From Polaromonas sp. (lineage in GTDB: Bacteria; Pseudomonadota; Gammaproteobacteria; Burkholderiales; Burkholderiaceae_C), in contig NZ_JAQSDN010000018.1 in the NCBI RefSeq assembly GCF_029945925.1, forward strand, positions 1-58,677: a stretch of DNA of 58,677 bases. Direction: 5' to 3'. A model generated the notes under the pieces. The model searched no databases. It saw nothing but the letters and a program-made list of their open reading frames with translations, and had not been told where the DNA came from. This document shows positions 8,434 through 16,253 of the stretch, piece by piece (the first letter of the stretch is position 1; every line of letters begins with the position of its first letter). The translations under genes were made by a program, and so were the position numbers.

Positions 8434-9509
8434 GGCGCCCGCCTTGGGCGCCAGTGCGCCACCGCCAGTTGGGCGAGCTGGGCACGCCGCTCGCCCGCGG
8501 GCAGCCAGCCCGGCGCGGCGTAGGCGGCGCGGGTGAGGAAGTCCAGCAGGTCCGCATGGCGGCGCAGCACCCGCTTGACGCGGTGCGCCTTGATCGGGTT
8601 GAACATGCCGTGGCGCGAGAACAGCTGGCGCGGGTTCTTGCGTATCCACAGCCAGGAGCCGAGTTCCAGCGTCATCGGCAGAAACACGTGGCTGGCCGGC
8701 GCCTGGTCATAGGCGTGGTCCCAGAGGTCGCCGTGCAGCAGGTACTGGTTGCTTTGCGGCTCGAAGCTGTAGTCATGGTGCGGGTGCGATTGCTCGAGCA
8801 TGGTCTTGAGCGCGAACATTTCGGGCAGGTGCGCCATCAGCCGCCGCGTCTTGGCGTAGGGAAACCAGAGGCTGTCGTCAAAGCCGTAGCCTGAATGGCA
8901 GTCCAGCGCCAGGCTGAAGGGGCGGCTGGCCAGTTGCTCGCGCACCACCTGCAGCAGGGCCGCGCTTTCGATTTCCATGGGCGCGCCGGGCCGGCCGCAA
9001 TACCAGGGCAGCAGCGGACTGAAGGTCTGCCCGCCGGCGAGAAAGGGCACACGGCTTTCGGCTCTCTGCGGTGCGTTGCGCATCAGGTCCACGCCGCGCG
9101 GGTTGGCACGCTTGTGCGCCCACATGCCGCCCGGGTTGACGATGGGCATGAACACCAGCCGCACCTTCCGAAGTTGCTGGTGCAGCAGCTCGTCCCATTC
9201 GAGGCGGAACAGCAGCGCCCGCATCCAGGCCAGGATCAGCTGGGTGCCGATGCGCTCCAGGCCGTGGATGCCGCCGAAAAAACCGACCGCGGGCGCCCGC
9301 GGGTCGCGCGAACCGATGCTGGCGGTGTACAGCGCGAAAGACGGGCCGCGGGTGGCAACCTCGCCCACCGCCTGGATGTCGAAATGCGTGCTGCCGGCCA
9401 GCAGGATGGCCTTGAACTCTTCATGTTCGGCAAAGGTGGCGGTGCTGTCGGGGGTGCTGGCCAGACGGGAGAGGTCAAAACCGCCGGGAGGCGGGCGCAG
9501 AAAGTCCAT
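8430..9509 (-). CDS. M14-family zinc carboxypeptidase-like protein
   Basis: A 359-aa protein of the M14 (carboxypeptidase A / succinylglutamate desuccinylase-like) superfamily. The zinc motif HxxE is seen in GGIHGLERIG, the third zinc ligand in DCHSGYG, and the likely catalytic Glu in MTLELGSW. GGATGGAGAC precedes the ATG at 9509. No signal peptide is seen, so it should act in the cytoplasm, perhaps on peptides or murein fragments. It is coupled to the downstream hydrolase. Confidence 0.82.
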   Translation of the reverse strand: MDFLRPPPGGFDLSRLASTPDSTATFAEHEEFKAILLAGSTHFDIQAVGEVATRGPSFALYTASIGSRDPRAPAVGFFGGIHGLERIGTQLILAWMRALLFRLEWDELLHQQLRKVRLVFMPIVNPGGMWAHKRANPRGVDLMRNAPQRAESRVPFLAGGQTFSPLLPWYCGRPGAPMEIESAALLQVVREQLASRPFSLALDCHSGYGFDDSLWFPYAKTRRLMAHLPEMFALKTMLEQSHPHHDYSFEPQSNQYLLHGDLWDHAYDQAPASHVFLPMTLELGSWLWIRKNPRQLFSRHGMFNPIKAHRVKRVLRRHADLLDFLTRAAYAAPGWLPAGERRAQLAQLAVAHWRPRRAP

Positions 9510-9578
9510 GTCTCCATCCTGACACAGCGGTGTGACAAAACGATGTGCGGCGCAGCCTGTGGCGGCCGGTTTGGAGTT

Positions 9579-9637
9579 GCTATGAAAAAAGTAGCTGCTT
9601 GCGCCCGTCCTTATTGGGCTGGAGGCTGATTTCATTT
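9579..9637 (+). repeat. Dispersed ~55-bp element, full copy
   Basis: One of the best copies: GCTATGAAAAAAGTAGC, TGCTTGCGCCCG, then ATTGGGCTGGAGGC and an AT-rich tail. It fills the gap between the ferredoxin and carboxypeptidase genes. Confidence 0.65.
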
Positions 9638-9653
9638 ATTTTTTCGCCGGCGC

Positions 9654-9950
9654 TCAGGCCGGCAGCGTGATCACCAGGTCGGACACCGGGTAGGCGACGC
9701 AGGGCAGGATGTAGCCCTCGGCTTTTTCTTCGGCGCTCAGGCCCGGCCAGTCGATGCGGTACACCACCTGGCCGCTGGCCAGGCGGCACATGCAGCTGCG
9801 GCAGGTGCCGTTGCGACAGGAACTTTCAAGCATGATGCCGGCCCGCAGCGCCGACTGCAGCAGGGGCTGCGAGGCAGGCGCAGCAAAATGCGGGCCCGCA
9901 GATCCCAGGCGGACCTGGAAAACGGCGTTGTCGTCGAATACTGCGGGCAT
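9654..9950 (-). CDS. 2Fe-2S plant-type ferredoxin
   Basis: A 98-aa ferredoxin-fold protein. The cluster motif CRNGTCRSC (C-x4-C-x2-C, near residues 45-53) is followed by a fourth Cys in YILPCVAYP, the usual plant-type spacing. It is somewhat shorter than free-standing ferredoxins and lacks a fused reductase domain. It presumably passes electrons to an unlinked oxygenase or reductase; no partner is adjacent. Confidence 0.88.
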   Translation of the reverse strand: MPAVFDDNAVFQVRLGSAGPHFAAPASQPLLQSALRAGIMLESSCRNGTCRSCMCRLASGQVVYRIDWPGLSAEEKAEGYILPCVAYPVSDLVITLPA

Positions 9951-10000
9951 GGCACCAGTTTATGGATCTTTCCAGATACACGACAGTGAATGGGACCGCT

Positions 10001-10036
10001 CTCACCCTCGCCCTCTGGGAGAGGGCCGGGGTGAGG
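10001..10036. repeat. REP/BIME-like palindrome
   Basis: CTCACCCTCGCCCTCT (10001-10016) pairs with AGAGGGCCGGGGTGAG (about 10019-10034) with two mismatches and a GGG loop. The same CTCACCC/GAGAGGG vocabulary returns twice downstream of the phasin gene near 55 kb. Confidence 0.65.
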
Positions 10037-10123
10037 GATGGAGCGTTCCGACTTTTTTTGGGTTTCGACACGCGCCATGGGTGCTGCCGCGCAGGCGACG
10101 GCAGGTCCCAGGCGGGACACGCT

Positions 10124-10210
10124 CTGGCAGGGCTGTGGCTCAGCCCGGACGCGGCCTCTTTTGTCCATGGGCATGCCCACACGGTTGATGGCGGCCTGAC
10201 CGCGGTATGA
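10124..10210 (+). pseudogene. Remnant of an SDR gene (C-terminal ~28 codons)
   Basis: The frame reads LAGLWLSPDAASFVHGHA then HTVDGGLTAV and stop, which is the characteristic C-terminus of classical SDR enzymes (S-D-A-A-S-F-V-x-G-H-x-x-x-V-D-G-G). Upstream in the same frame there is no Rossmann fold, YxxxK or NNAG, only unrelated residues and the REP palindrome. It looks like the last piece of a deleted oxidoreductase gene. Confidence 0.5.
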
Positions 10211-10320
10211 AGGCGGTATGAAGGCGGTGTGACGGCTGTCTGGGTGCGGCAGGGGGCGCGGACGCATTTGCTGCGACAATCCGGGTCCCCCAACAACGAT
10301 TCCTCTGCGCGTCTTTTTTC

Positions 10321-10839
10321 ATGTCCAGCTACCAAGTTCGCCCCGCCACCGTGCGCGATGCCAAAGCCATCGCCGAAATCAACGACATCTCTTCCCGCGC
10401 CGCCTACAAGGGGCTGGTGCCCGATGACCAGCTGGGCACGCTGGCGGTGGACAAACGCCAGCAGTTCTGGCGCGATGCCATCGAATACATGGAGCCGCAG
10501 GTGCATGTGGCCACCGACGGCGAGCGTGTGATCGGTTTTGTCGGCTTTGACCGTTCGCGCGACAAGGGAACACCCTCCACCTGCGGCGAGATCTGGGCCA
10601 TTTTTGTGGACCCGGCGCACTGGGACAAAGGCGTTGGCGTGGCCCTGTGGGATGCGGCCAACGACGGCCTCAAGGAAGAAGGCTGCACCAAGGTCACCAT
10701 CTGGGTGCCGGTGCGCAACGAGCGCGCGCTGCGTTTTCATGAACACGCAGGCTTCAAGCGCGAGATGACCTCGCTCAAGACCGTGGTGATCGGTTCCGTC
10801 AAGCTTGAGGAAATCCGCCTCAAGCGCGACGTGGGCTGA
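10321..10839 (+). CDS. GNAT-family N-acetyltransferase
   Basis: A 172-aa acetyltransferase with the GNAT fold: an N-terminal RPATVRDAKAIAEIN strand-helix, a central GFVGFDRSR strand, the IWAIFVDPAHWDKGVGVALW acetyl-CoA-binding region (usual R/Q-x-x-G-x-G/A replaced by DKGVGVAL) and a terminal RALRFHEHAGFKRE block. Length is typical. The acceptor substrate cannot be told. It converges with the small acidic gene at 10858. Confidence 0.87.
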   Translation: MSSYQVRPATVRDAKAIAEINDISSRAAYKGLVPDDQLGTLAVDKRQQFWRDAIEYMEPQVHVATDGERVIGFVGFDRSRDKGTPSTCGEIWAIFVDPAHWDKGVGVALWDAANDGLKEEGCTKVTIWVPVRNERALRFHEHAGFKREMTSLKTVVIGSVKLEEIRLKRDVG

Positions 10840-10857
10840 TCCAGCCCGCCACCCGGT

Positions 10858-11013
10858 TCAGGACGGCACGTCGATCACGCGTTCGTCGTCCGGAATCACC
10901 GGCATGTCTTCTTCCGGCGTCAAGGGCAGGTCGTCGGTTTCTTCCTGGCCGGTGGCTTCCTCGGGGCTGTCCCGGAGACGGCGTCCGCTGTCGCTGGCGA
11001 TCCATGAGGTCAT
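10858..11013 (-). CDS. Small acidic hypothetical protein, 51 aa
   Basis: A 51-aa polypeptide starting MTSWIASDSGRRLRD, then strongly acidic and proline-rich (EEDMPVIPDDERVIDVP). It has no hydrophobic segment and is probably disordered. AGCGGAGC precedes the ATG at 11013; an upstream ATG at 11064 would add residues of no clear character. Not recognised. Confidence 0.5.
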   Translation of the reverse strand: MTSWIASDSGRRLRDSPEEATGQEETDDLPLTPEEDMPVIPDDERVIDVPS

Positions 11014-11254
11014 GATGTGCTCCGCTGGGCTGTGGTGGAGCCCCATGTTGCACCGTTGCCGCAACCAGCGCCTGGGAAAAACCTCTGTTCGCCTGTCAGC
11101 GCAGGCCGACAGTGCGGTGCAGCAGCCGGGCTGGTTTTATGCACGATTTTGGCCCTTGGCCCTTGCCGGTATTGCGCAGACAGCTATGGATTGAGTAGCA
11201 ATGTCCGGCCGGCAGGGCGGCGCCCGGCATGACCGGGCTGCGCGCTGTATTACG

Positions 11255-11818
11255 ATGACTGCTTCCATGCGCACCGCCACCGACACCCCTTTTTTCACAC
11301 TGTTAGACACCGCCATCGGCTGCTGCGGCATCGCCTGGGGCGACGCGGGCATCCGGGGTGTGCAACTGCCCGAGGCCGGGGCGCAGCAGACCCGTGAACG
11401 CATGCGCGAGCGCTTCCCCAACGGGCAGGAGGCGGCGCCGCCGGCCAATGTGCAGGCCGCCGTTGCAGGCGTGGTGGCGATGCTGCGCGGGCAGGCGCAC
11501 GACTTCAGCACGCTGCTGCTCGACATGCGCGGCGTGCCCGAGTTTCACCAGCGTGTGTATGCCGTGGCGCGCGACATCGCACCGGGCCAGACCCTGACCT
11601 ACGGCGAGGTGGCGGCCCGGCTGGGAGAGCCCGGCGCGGCGCGTGCGGTGGGTCAGGCCCTGGGGCGCAACCCGTTTGCGCCCGTGGTGCCTTGCCACCG
11701 CGTGCTGGCGGCGGGCGACAAGCCGGGCGGGTTTTCAGCCAGCGGCGGCATCCGTACCAAGCTCAGGCTGCTGCTCATCGAAGGCGCCATGCGCGGCACA
11801 CCCGGCCTGTTCGACTGA
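11255..11818 (+). CDS. ogt: Methylated-DNA-[protein]-cysteine S-methyltransferase
   Basis: A 187-aa O6-alkylguanine-DNA alkyltransferase. The acceptor site PCHRV is near residue 144, preceded by the helix-turn-helix and recognition segment TLTYGEVAARLGEPGAARAVGQALGRNPF. The N-terminal domain is present but lacks the Ada zinc cysteines, so it is the Ogt/MGMT type that directly reverses alkylation damage. Two ATGs (11255, 11267) fit the start and neither has a strong ribosome binding site. Confidence 0.9.
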   Translation: MTASMRTATDTPFFTLLDTAIGCCGIAWGDAGIRGVQLPEAGAQQTRERMRERFPNGQEAAPPANVQAAVAGVVAMLRGQAHDFSTLLLDMRGVPEFHQRVYAVARDIAPGQTLTYGEVAARLGEPGAARAVGQALGRNPFAPVVPCHRVLAAGDKPGGFSASGGIRTKLRLLLIEGAMRGTPGLFD

Positions 11819-11868
11819 CTCGCCCGTTACCCGGACAGGACAGGACGGGCCAGGCGCACTGGCTCCCT

Positions 11869-11878
11869 TGTCCTACAG
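11869..11878 (+). promoter_or_regulatory. GTCCTACA motif upstream of DUF883 gene
   Basis: TGTCCTACAG lies 137 bp upstream of the DUF883 start, in the same orientation as the gene. The same octamer core appears upstream of four other genes in the window (14851-14860 minus, 18381-18390, 21297-21306, 28463-28470 minus). Its function is unknown. Confidence 0.35.
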
Positions 11879-12014
11879 CCAGCGCCTGTCCCTCCGCACA
11901 CCGTGCAGGCGCGGCGTGCGGGAAAGTGCACTGTGCGCCCCAAGCCATGCCCCGCCTTGACCTGGGGACACGCCCATTTTCCGATTCCCATCGCATTCAC
12001 CAAAGGACTTCACC

Positions 12015-12377
12015 ATGGAAAAATCCACCGCCAGCGCCCCTCCCGGTTCCGCCATCTCGTCGAGCGAAAGCGCACTGATGCGCGGCGTGGACCAGGCCGG
12101 CAGCACGCTTCACCACACGATTGACAAGGTGGCTGAACCTGCCCGCAACACCGTGGACCGTGCCGCGAGCGCAGCCCACGAGACGGTGGACAAACTGGCC
12201 AGCGGCGCCAGTTCGGTCGCGGGCAAGTTCAGCGACCAGGCGCACCGCCTGACCGACGCGCCGCTGCAGGCGGTTGACCATTCCAAAGCCTACATCAAGG
12301 ACCATCCGCTGCAGGCGGTCGGCTTTGCGCTGCTGGCCGGCTTTGTGCTGGGGCGCCTGACCGCCCGCCGTTACTGA
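12015..12377 (+). CDS. DUF883 (ElaB/YqjD-like) ribosome/stress-associated membrane protein
   Basis: A 120-aa protein with a long amphipathic Ala/Ser/His-rich helix region (about 15-85) and a C-terminal hydrophobic segment (HPLQAVGFALLAGFVLGRL, 101-119) followed by arginines. This is the tail-anchored layout of the ElaB/YqjD/DUF883 family, whose E. coli members associate with ribosomes and the inner membrane in stationary phase. It is convergent with the broken DUF2177 gene. Confidence 0.82.
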   Translation: MEKSTASAPPGSAISSSESALMRGVDQAGSTLHHTIDKVAEPARNTVDRAASAAHETVDKLASGASSVAGKFSDQAHRLTDAPLQAVDHSKAYIKDHPLQAVGFALLAGFVLGRLTARRY

Positions 12378-12402
12378 TCAGTCGGCAAGCGTCAAACGGG
12401 GA

Positions 12403-12818
12403 TCAGTCGCAGCTGCGTGATTTCCGAGGGCGCGCCAAAGCGTTTGGGCGGCCCCAGGCGCGGGCAGCGAGGAAAGCTGCTATGGCGGCCACTGCCGTCA
12501 AAGCGGTGCCCCAGAGCATGTCCACCAGCGTCAGCTGCAGCGGCCAGTCCTGCAGGTTGCTCAGGTCATAGGTGCCATCGCCAGCAGGCCCGGCAGCGCG
12601 CCCAGGGCGGCCGCATGGGTCCAGCTGGACCGCTCCAGGGCGGGCAGTACGGCCAACATCCCCACGCCGACCGGGTAAAGCAGGTAAAACGCGGCGGCCC
12701 GCAGCAACAGGGGCAGCCACGCCTGGTACTGTTGCGGCATCAGCAGCCCGAGCCAGATGCCGTCGGCCACCACGAGAAAGAGCAGGGCGGCGAGGTAGGC
12801 GGTCAGTGTTTTTTTCAT
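12403..12818 (-). pseudogene. DUF2177 membrane protein gene with a one-base frameshift
   Basis: The frame starting MKKTLTAYLAALLFLVV (12818) runs through LLRAAAFYLLYPVGVGMLAV and ALGALPGLLA, then reads MAPMT and stops at 12561. The expected DUF2177 continuation GTYDLSNLQDWPLQLTLVDM is intact in another frame from about 12575 to the TGA at 12403. Adding one T between GCG and ATGGC on the coding strand (near 12577) restores LLAYGTYDLSNL exactly. It is either a recent inactivating deletion or a sequencing/assembly error. Confidence 0.75.
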
Positions 12819-12921
12819 GGCTGCGGCCATTCTCCGCGGATTTGCCGTGGCCGGCGCGGCGCTGGCGCATGCCGGACGACAATATGCTTTTTTCGTTCGC
12901 CCACTTTTCAGGAATATCTCC

Positions 12922-13851
12922 ATGGCCAGTAGCCTGTTTGCGCTGATTGATGACATTGCCACCGTGCTCGACGATGTGGCCTTGCTCACCAAGGTGGCCG
13001 CCAAGAAAACCGCCGGTGTGCTCGGTGACGACCTGGCGCTGAACGCCCAGCAGGTCGCCGGCGTGAAAGTGGACCGCGAGCTGCCGGTGGTGTGGGCGGT
13101 GGCCAAGGGGTCTTTCCTGAACAAGGCCATTCTGGTGCCGGTGGCGCTGACCATCAGCGCGTTTGCGCCCTGGGCCGTCACGCCCCTGCTGATGGTTGGC
13201 GGCGCCTTCCTCTGTTATGAAGGCTTCGAGAAGCTGGCGCACAAATTCCTGCACAGCCGGGCCGAAGACGAGGCCCGGGAAAAAAAATTGCTGGAGGCGC
13301 TGACCGATCCCTCGGTGGACCTGGTGGCGGTCGAAAAGGACAAGATCAAGGGCGCGATACGGACCGACTTCATCCTCTCGGCCGAAATCATTGCGATCAC
13401 GCTTGGCACGGTGCAGGCCAGTCCCTTCATCACCCAGGTCACGGTTCTCAGCGGGATTGCGATTGCCATGACCGTGGGGGTGTATGGCCTGGTGGCCGGC
13501 ATCGTCAAGCTTGACGATGCCGGGCTCTACCTGAGCCAGAAAACAGGCGACAGCGGGGCGGCCCGCCTGCGGCGCAGCTTCGGCCGCGGCATTGTGCTGA
13601 CGGCGCCCTGGCTCATGAAAGCGCTGTCGGTGGCCGGCACGGCCGCGATGTTTCTGGTCGGCGGCGGAATCCTCACGCACGGCGTTCCTGCGCTGGACCA
13701 CGCCATCGAAGCGCTGGCCGCGCGCGTCGGCAGCGTGTTGGGTGCGGTCACCCCCTTGCTGGCCGACGCGCTGGTGGGCATGGTCGCCGGTGCGCTGGTG
13801 CTGGGCGCTGTGACGCTGGTCCAGCGGATGCGAAGCCAGAAGCCGGCCTGA
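12922..13851 (+). CDS. DUF808 (YedI-like) inner-membrane protein
   Basis: A 309-aa protein beginning MASSLFALIDDIATVLDDVA, a near-invariant DUF808 opening. It continues with LLTKVAAKKTAGVLGDDLALNAQQV and four or more membrane segments (about 68-92, 150-195, 215-240, 270-300). The family is widespread and of unknown function. The ATG at 12922 is chosen because it begins the family signature; an upstream in-frame ATG adds 35 atypical residues. Confidence 0.88.
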   Translation: MASSLFALIDDIATVLDDVALLTKVAAKKTAGVLGDDLALNAQQVAGVKVDRELPVVWAVAKGSFLNKAILVPVALTISAFAPWAVTPLLMVGGAFLCYEGFEKLAHKFLHSRAEDEAREKKLLEALTDPSVDLVAVEKDKIKGAIRTDFILSAEIIAITLGTVQASPFITQVTVLSGIAIAMTVGVYGLVAGIVKLDDAGLYLSQKTGDSGAARLRRSFGRGIVLTAPWLMKALSVAGTAAMFLVGGGILTHGVPALDHAIEALAARVGSVLGAVTPLLADALVGMVAGALVLGAVTLVQRMRSQKPA

Positions 13852-14043
13852 ATCTCCGGCGCTGGTGGCCGGCCTGCGCAAGCTGAAGCCGCGCCCGCCA
13901 GAGCCAACGCTGTCCAGCCCGATTCGCCATAATGGCTGGCGTGCCGCAAGGTGCGCCTGCCGTTCAGTTCCGGCATCCATTGCCCCCTGCGGGCCCATTG
14001 CCGGACAACCCGTTTTTTTTGCTTTACTCCCAGGACCCTTTCC

Positions 14044-14553
14044 ATGACCCTCTCGATGTACCAGGCTTCCGTTCCCGTTTTCAAACAGATGCTCGGAGGC
14101 CTGAGTGCCGTTCTGGCCAAGGCCGAGGCACACGCCACGGCGCGCAACATCACGCCCGCTGCCTTGCTGCAGGCGCGGCTCTACCCCGACATGTTTGCCT
14201 TGCTGCGCCAGGTGCAGGTGGCCTGCGATTTTGCAAAAAGTGTGTCGGCACGCATCGCGGGCGTGGAGGTGCCAGGTTTTGAGGACAAGGAAGAAAGTTT
14301 TGCCGACCTGCGGGCGCGCATTGCGAAGACCCTGGCGTTTATGGACAGCCTCAGCGCGGCGCAGATCGACGGCAGCGAAGCACGCCAGATCGTCACGCAG
14401 GCCGGCACACCCAAGGAAAAGATCTTCAGCGGCCAGTCCTACCTGCTGAACTACGGCTTGCCGCATTTCTTTTTCCACACCACGACGGCCTATGCCATCT
14501 TGCGCCACAGCGGGGTGGACATCGGCAAGAAGGATTACATCGGCAGCTACTGA
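14044..14553 (+). CDS. DUF1993 family protein
   Basis: A 169-aa protein starting MTLSMYQASVPVFKQMLGGL, the usual DUF1993 opening. It ends with the family C-terminus LPHFFFHTTTAYAILRHSGVD, then IGKKDYIG. The family shares the DinB-like four-helix bundle; the conserved His residues (HFFFH) could bind metal. The ATG at 14044 is preferred over 13951 because the upstream part includes the T-rich leader. Function unknown. Confidence 0.87.
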   Translation: MTLSMYQASVPVFKQMLGGLSAVLAKAEAHATARNITPAALLQARLYPDMFALLRQVQVACDFAKSVSARIAGVEVPGFEDKEESFADLRARIAKTLAFMDSLSAAQIDGSEARQIVTQAGTPKEKIFSGQSYLLNYGLPHFFFHTTTAYAILRHSGVDIGKKDYIGSY

Positions 14554-14565
14554 GCCGACGGCCGT

Positions 14566-14778
14566 TTATTTTTGTGGCGACGGCCGGGCGGGCTGGACTG
14601 AGGAGCGCCAGGCCGAAGGCCGTGGCCACGGTGCCGAGGTTTCATCAAGGTGGTTCTGCGATCCTTCCGCAAAGGGCCAGCCCTTGCGGGGCGCCACCGT
14701 GTCCTCGTCCGCCTGCGGGGTGACGGGAAGGGTGCGGGGGCTGCTGCGTGCTGTGCGGGGGGCGTCAAGCCGGGCCAT
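14566..14778 (-). CDS. Hypothetical small protein, 70 aa
   Basis: A 70-aa frame rich in Pro, Arg and Ser (MARLDAPRTARSSPRTLPV...). It has no recognised domain and is probably disordered. The case for a real gene is the strong GAAGGAGACCCC just before the ATG and a GTCCTACA motif 73 bp upstream in the same direction. Against it is the shuffled-looking composition in GC-rich DNA. Confidence 0.35.
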   Translation of the reverse strand: MARLDAPRTARSSPRTLPVTPQADEDTVAPRKGWPFAEGSQNHLDETSAPWPRPSAWRSSVQPARPSPQK

Positions 14779-14850
14779 GGGGTCTCCTTCAATGAAGCAG
14801 CCAATTTAGGCCTCTTGTGCAGCGCGGCATGTAAGACGTGCCCGCGTCCC

Positions 14851-14860
14851 TTGTAGGACC
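14851..14860 (-). promoter_or_regulatory. GTCCTACA motif upstream of the 70-aa gene
   Basis: On the minus strand it reads GGTCCTACAA, 73 bp upstream of the start at 14778, followed about 15 bases later by a weaker GTCTTACA. Confidence 0.35.
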
Positions 14861-14899
14861 AGCGTGCAAGGACGGCGGGGTCCGCGGTGTCAGACCGTG

Positions 14900-14953
14900 G
14901 TGCAGTGTTGCACGCCATCTGGAACATAAAACCGCGTCTGCGTCTTTTGCGCC
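14900..14953 (+). repeat. Shared repeat (GTGCAGTGTTGCAC head), copy 1
   Basis: Begins with the self-complementary GTGCAGTGTTGCAC and continues CATCTGGAACATAAAA. The same succession, with a few substitutions and a 6-base length difference, occurs inverted at 19694-19741. Only the 14-base head recurs near 57319. Confidence 0.6.
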
Positions 14954-15099
14954 ATGGCGGCATTGCAAATCCGCGCCGTAGCTTGGCCATGGCTGTGGTT
15001 TGACGAGGCCGGTTCCGGGCGATGTGGTCATCATGCCGGATTGGCTGGCAGTTTGACCGCCGCCGGCTGTTCCCACGCCGCGCTGACCGGGCATAATTT

Positions 15100-15145
15100 G
15101 CTATCAAAAATAGAGCTGGTTGCGACCACGGTGCAAGGGCTGGCG
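15100..15145 (+). repeat. Dispersed ~55-bp element
   Basis: GCTATCAAAAATAGAGCTGGTTGCG then GTGCAAGGGCTGG, matching the element order but lacking the GAGGC tail. Confidence 0.55.
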
Positions 15146-15236
15146 GCCGCTTTGACACAAGAGCCGCAACGGGATCGCGGTGTCCGCGCGGCGGCCGCCT
15201 GCGGGTCCCGGCAGGCCACGCGTTAGCATGGGAGCC

Positions 15237-16253
15237 ATGACCATTCTGCTCGCGCCCATGGAAGGGCTGCTCGATTTCGTGCTGCGCGACATCCTGACGC
15301 GGGCCGGCGGCATTGACCGCTGCGTTTCCGAGTTCATCCGCATCACCGACCAGTTGCTGCCCGAACGCGTCTTCACGCGCATCGTGCCCGAGTTGCACAC
15401 CGGCGGGCGCACGCTGGCGGGTGTGCCGGTGCGTGCGCAACTGCTGGGCTCCGACCCGGTGTGCCTGGCCGAAAACGCCGCCCGGCTTGCCACGCTGGGG
15501 CCGGCCGGCATCGACCTCAACTTCGGCTGCCCGGCCAAGGTGGTCAACCGCCACGGCGGCGGTGCCGCGCTGCTCGACGAGCCCGACACGATTGCGGCCA
15601 TCGTGGCGGCCGTGCGGCGCGCCGTGCCGGCGCACCTGCCGGTGTCGGCCAAGATGCGCCTGGGTTTCAACGACGACAGCAAGGCGATCGCCTGCGCACA
15701 GGCGATTGCCGGCAGCGGCGCCGACGAGCTGGTGGTGCATGCGCGCACCAAGGCGCAGGCCTACCGGCCGCCGGCCTACTGGGAACGTATTGCCGACATC
15801 CGCGCGGCGGTCAGCATTCCCGTGGTGGCCAACGGCGAGATCTGGACGGTGGACGATGCGCGCCTGTGCCGGCAGGCCTCGGGCTGCGAGATGCTGATGC
15901 TGGGCCGCGGTGCGGTGGCCGATCCGGGTCTGGCGCTGGCCATCCGCGGCGGTGGCTCTGCTGCGGGGCTGACCTGGGACACCCTGCTGCCGCTGATCGC
16001 CCAGTTCTGGGAACTGGTCTGCAGCCGGCTTGATGCGCACTCGCGCGCCGGACGCCTCAAGCAGTGGCTCAACTTTTTGCGCCGCCGTTATCCCGAGGCA
16101 GAGCTGGCGTTCCAGGCGCTGCGCACCGTCAACCAACCGGCTGCGATTTCCCGCTGGCTAGCCGAACAGGGCCTCGAAGCCGGCGTCGGGTTCGAACCGC
16201 CTGTTGCGGTAGCTCAGGCGTGTCGGCCCGGGCAGGGCCTGCGCGCGCACTGA
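15237..16253 (+). CDS. dusC: tRNA-dihydrouridine(16) synthase
   Basis: A 338-aa Dus-family flavoenzyme. It opens MTILLAPMEGLLDFVLRDIL, which is DusC-like, and has NFGCPAKVVNRHGGGAALL (catalytic Cys), VSAKMRLGF, HARTKAQAYRPPAYW and GRGAVADPGL (FMN phosphate binding). It reduces a uridine in the tRNA D-loop. GGGAGCC precedes the ATG. The normal fold seems complete near residue 308; the last 30 residues run antisense through the end of the Nudix gene, suggesting loss of an earlier stop. Confidence 0.9.
   Translation: MTILLAPMEGLLDFVLRDILTRAGGIDRCVSEFIRITDQLLPERVFTRIVPELHTGGRTLAGVPVRAQLLGSDPVCLAENAARLATLGPAGIDLNFGCPAKVVNRHGGGAALLDEPDTIAAIVAAVRRAVPAHLPVSAKMRLGFNDDSKAIACAQAIAGSGADELVVHARTKAQAYRPPAYWERIADIRAAVSIPVVANGEIWTVDDARLCRQASGCEMLMLGRGAVADPGLALAIRGGGSAAGLTWDTLLPLIAQFWELVCSRLDAHSRAGRLKQWLNFLRRRYPEAELAFQALRTVNQPAAISRWLAEQGLEAGVGFEPPVAVAQACRPGQGLRAH

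Larger units (their letters stand above)
9951..10320. other. Gap with REP palindrome, SDR remnant and short tandem repeat
   Basis: No intact gene. It contains a REP-like palindrome (10001-10036), the 3' end of a decayed SDR gene (10124-10210) and a GGCGGTATGAA tandem (about 10201-10230) immediately after it. Confidence 0.6.
14779..15236. other. Intergenic region with several repeats
   Basis: This 458-bp gap holds the GTCCTACA motif (14851-14860, minus), a 54-bp repeat shared with 19694-19741 (14900-14953) and a dispersed element copy (15100-15145). No further gene is supported, although long antisense frames cross it. Confidence 0.6.

Noticed and set aside
12403..14508. Very long open frame (about 700 codons) on the minus strand
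   Set aside because: It runs antisense to DUF808 and DUF1993 genes that have clear family signatures; only its last ~58 codons, the DUF2177 C-terminus, are real. Long antisense frames are expected at this GC content.
14547..16136. 529-codon frame antisense to dusC
   Set aside because: Low-complexity Gly/Arg/His-rich translation with no domain, covering a confidently identified dusC.
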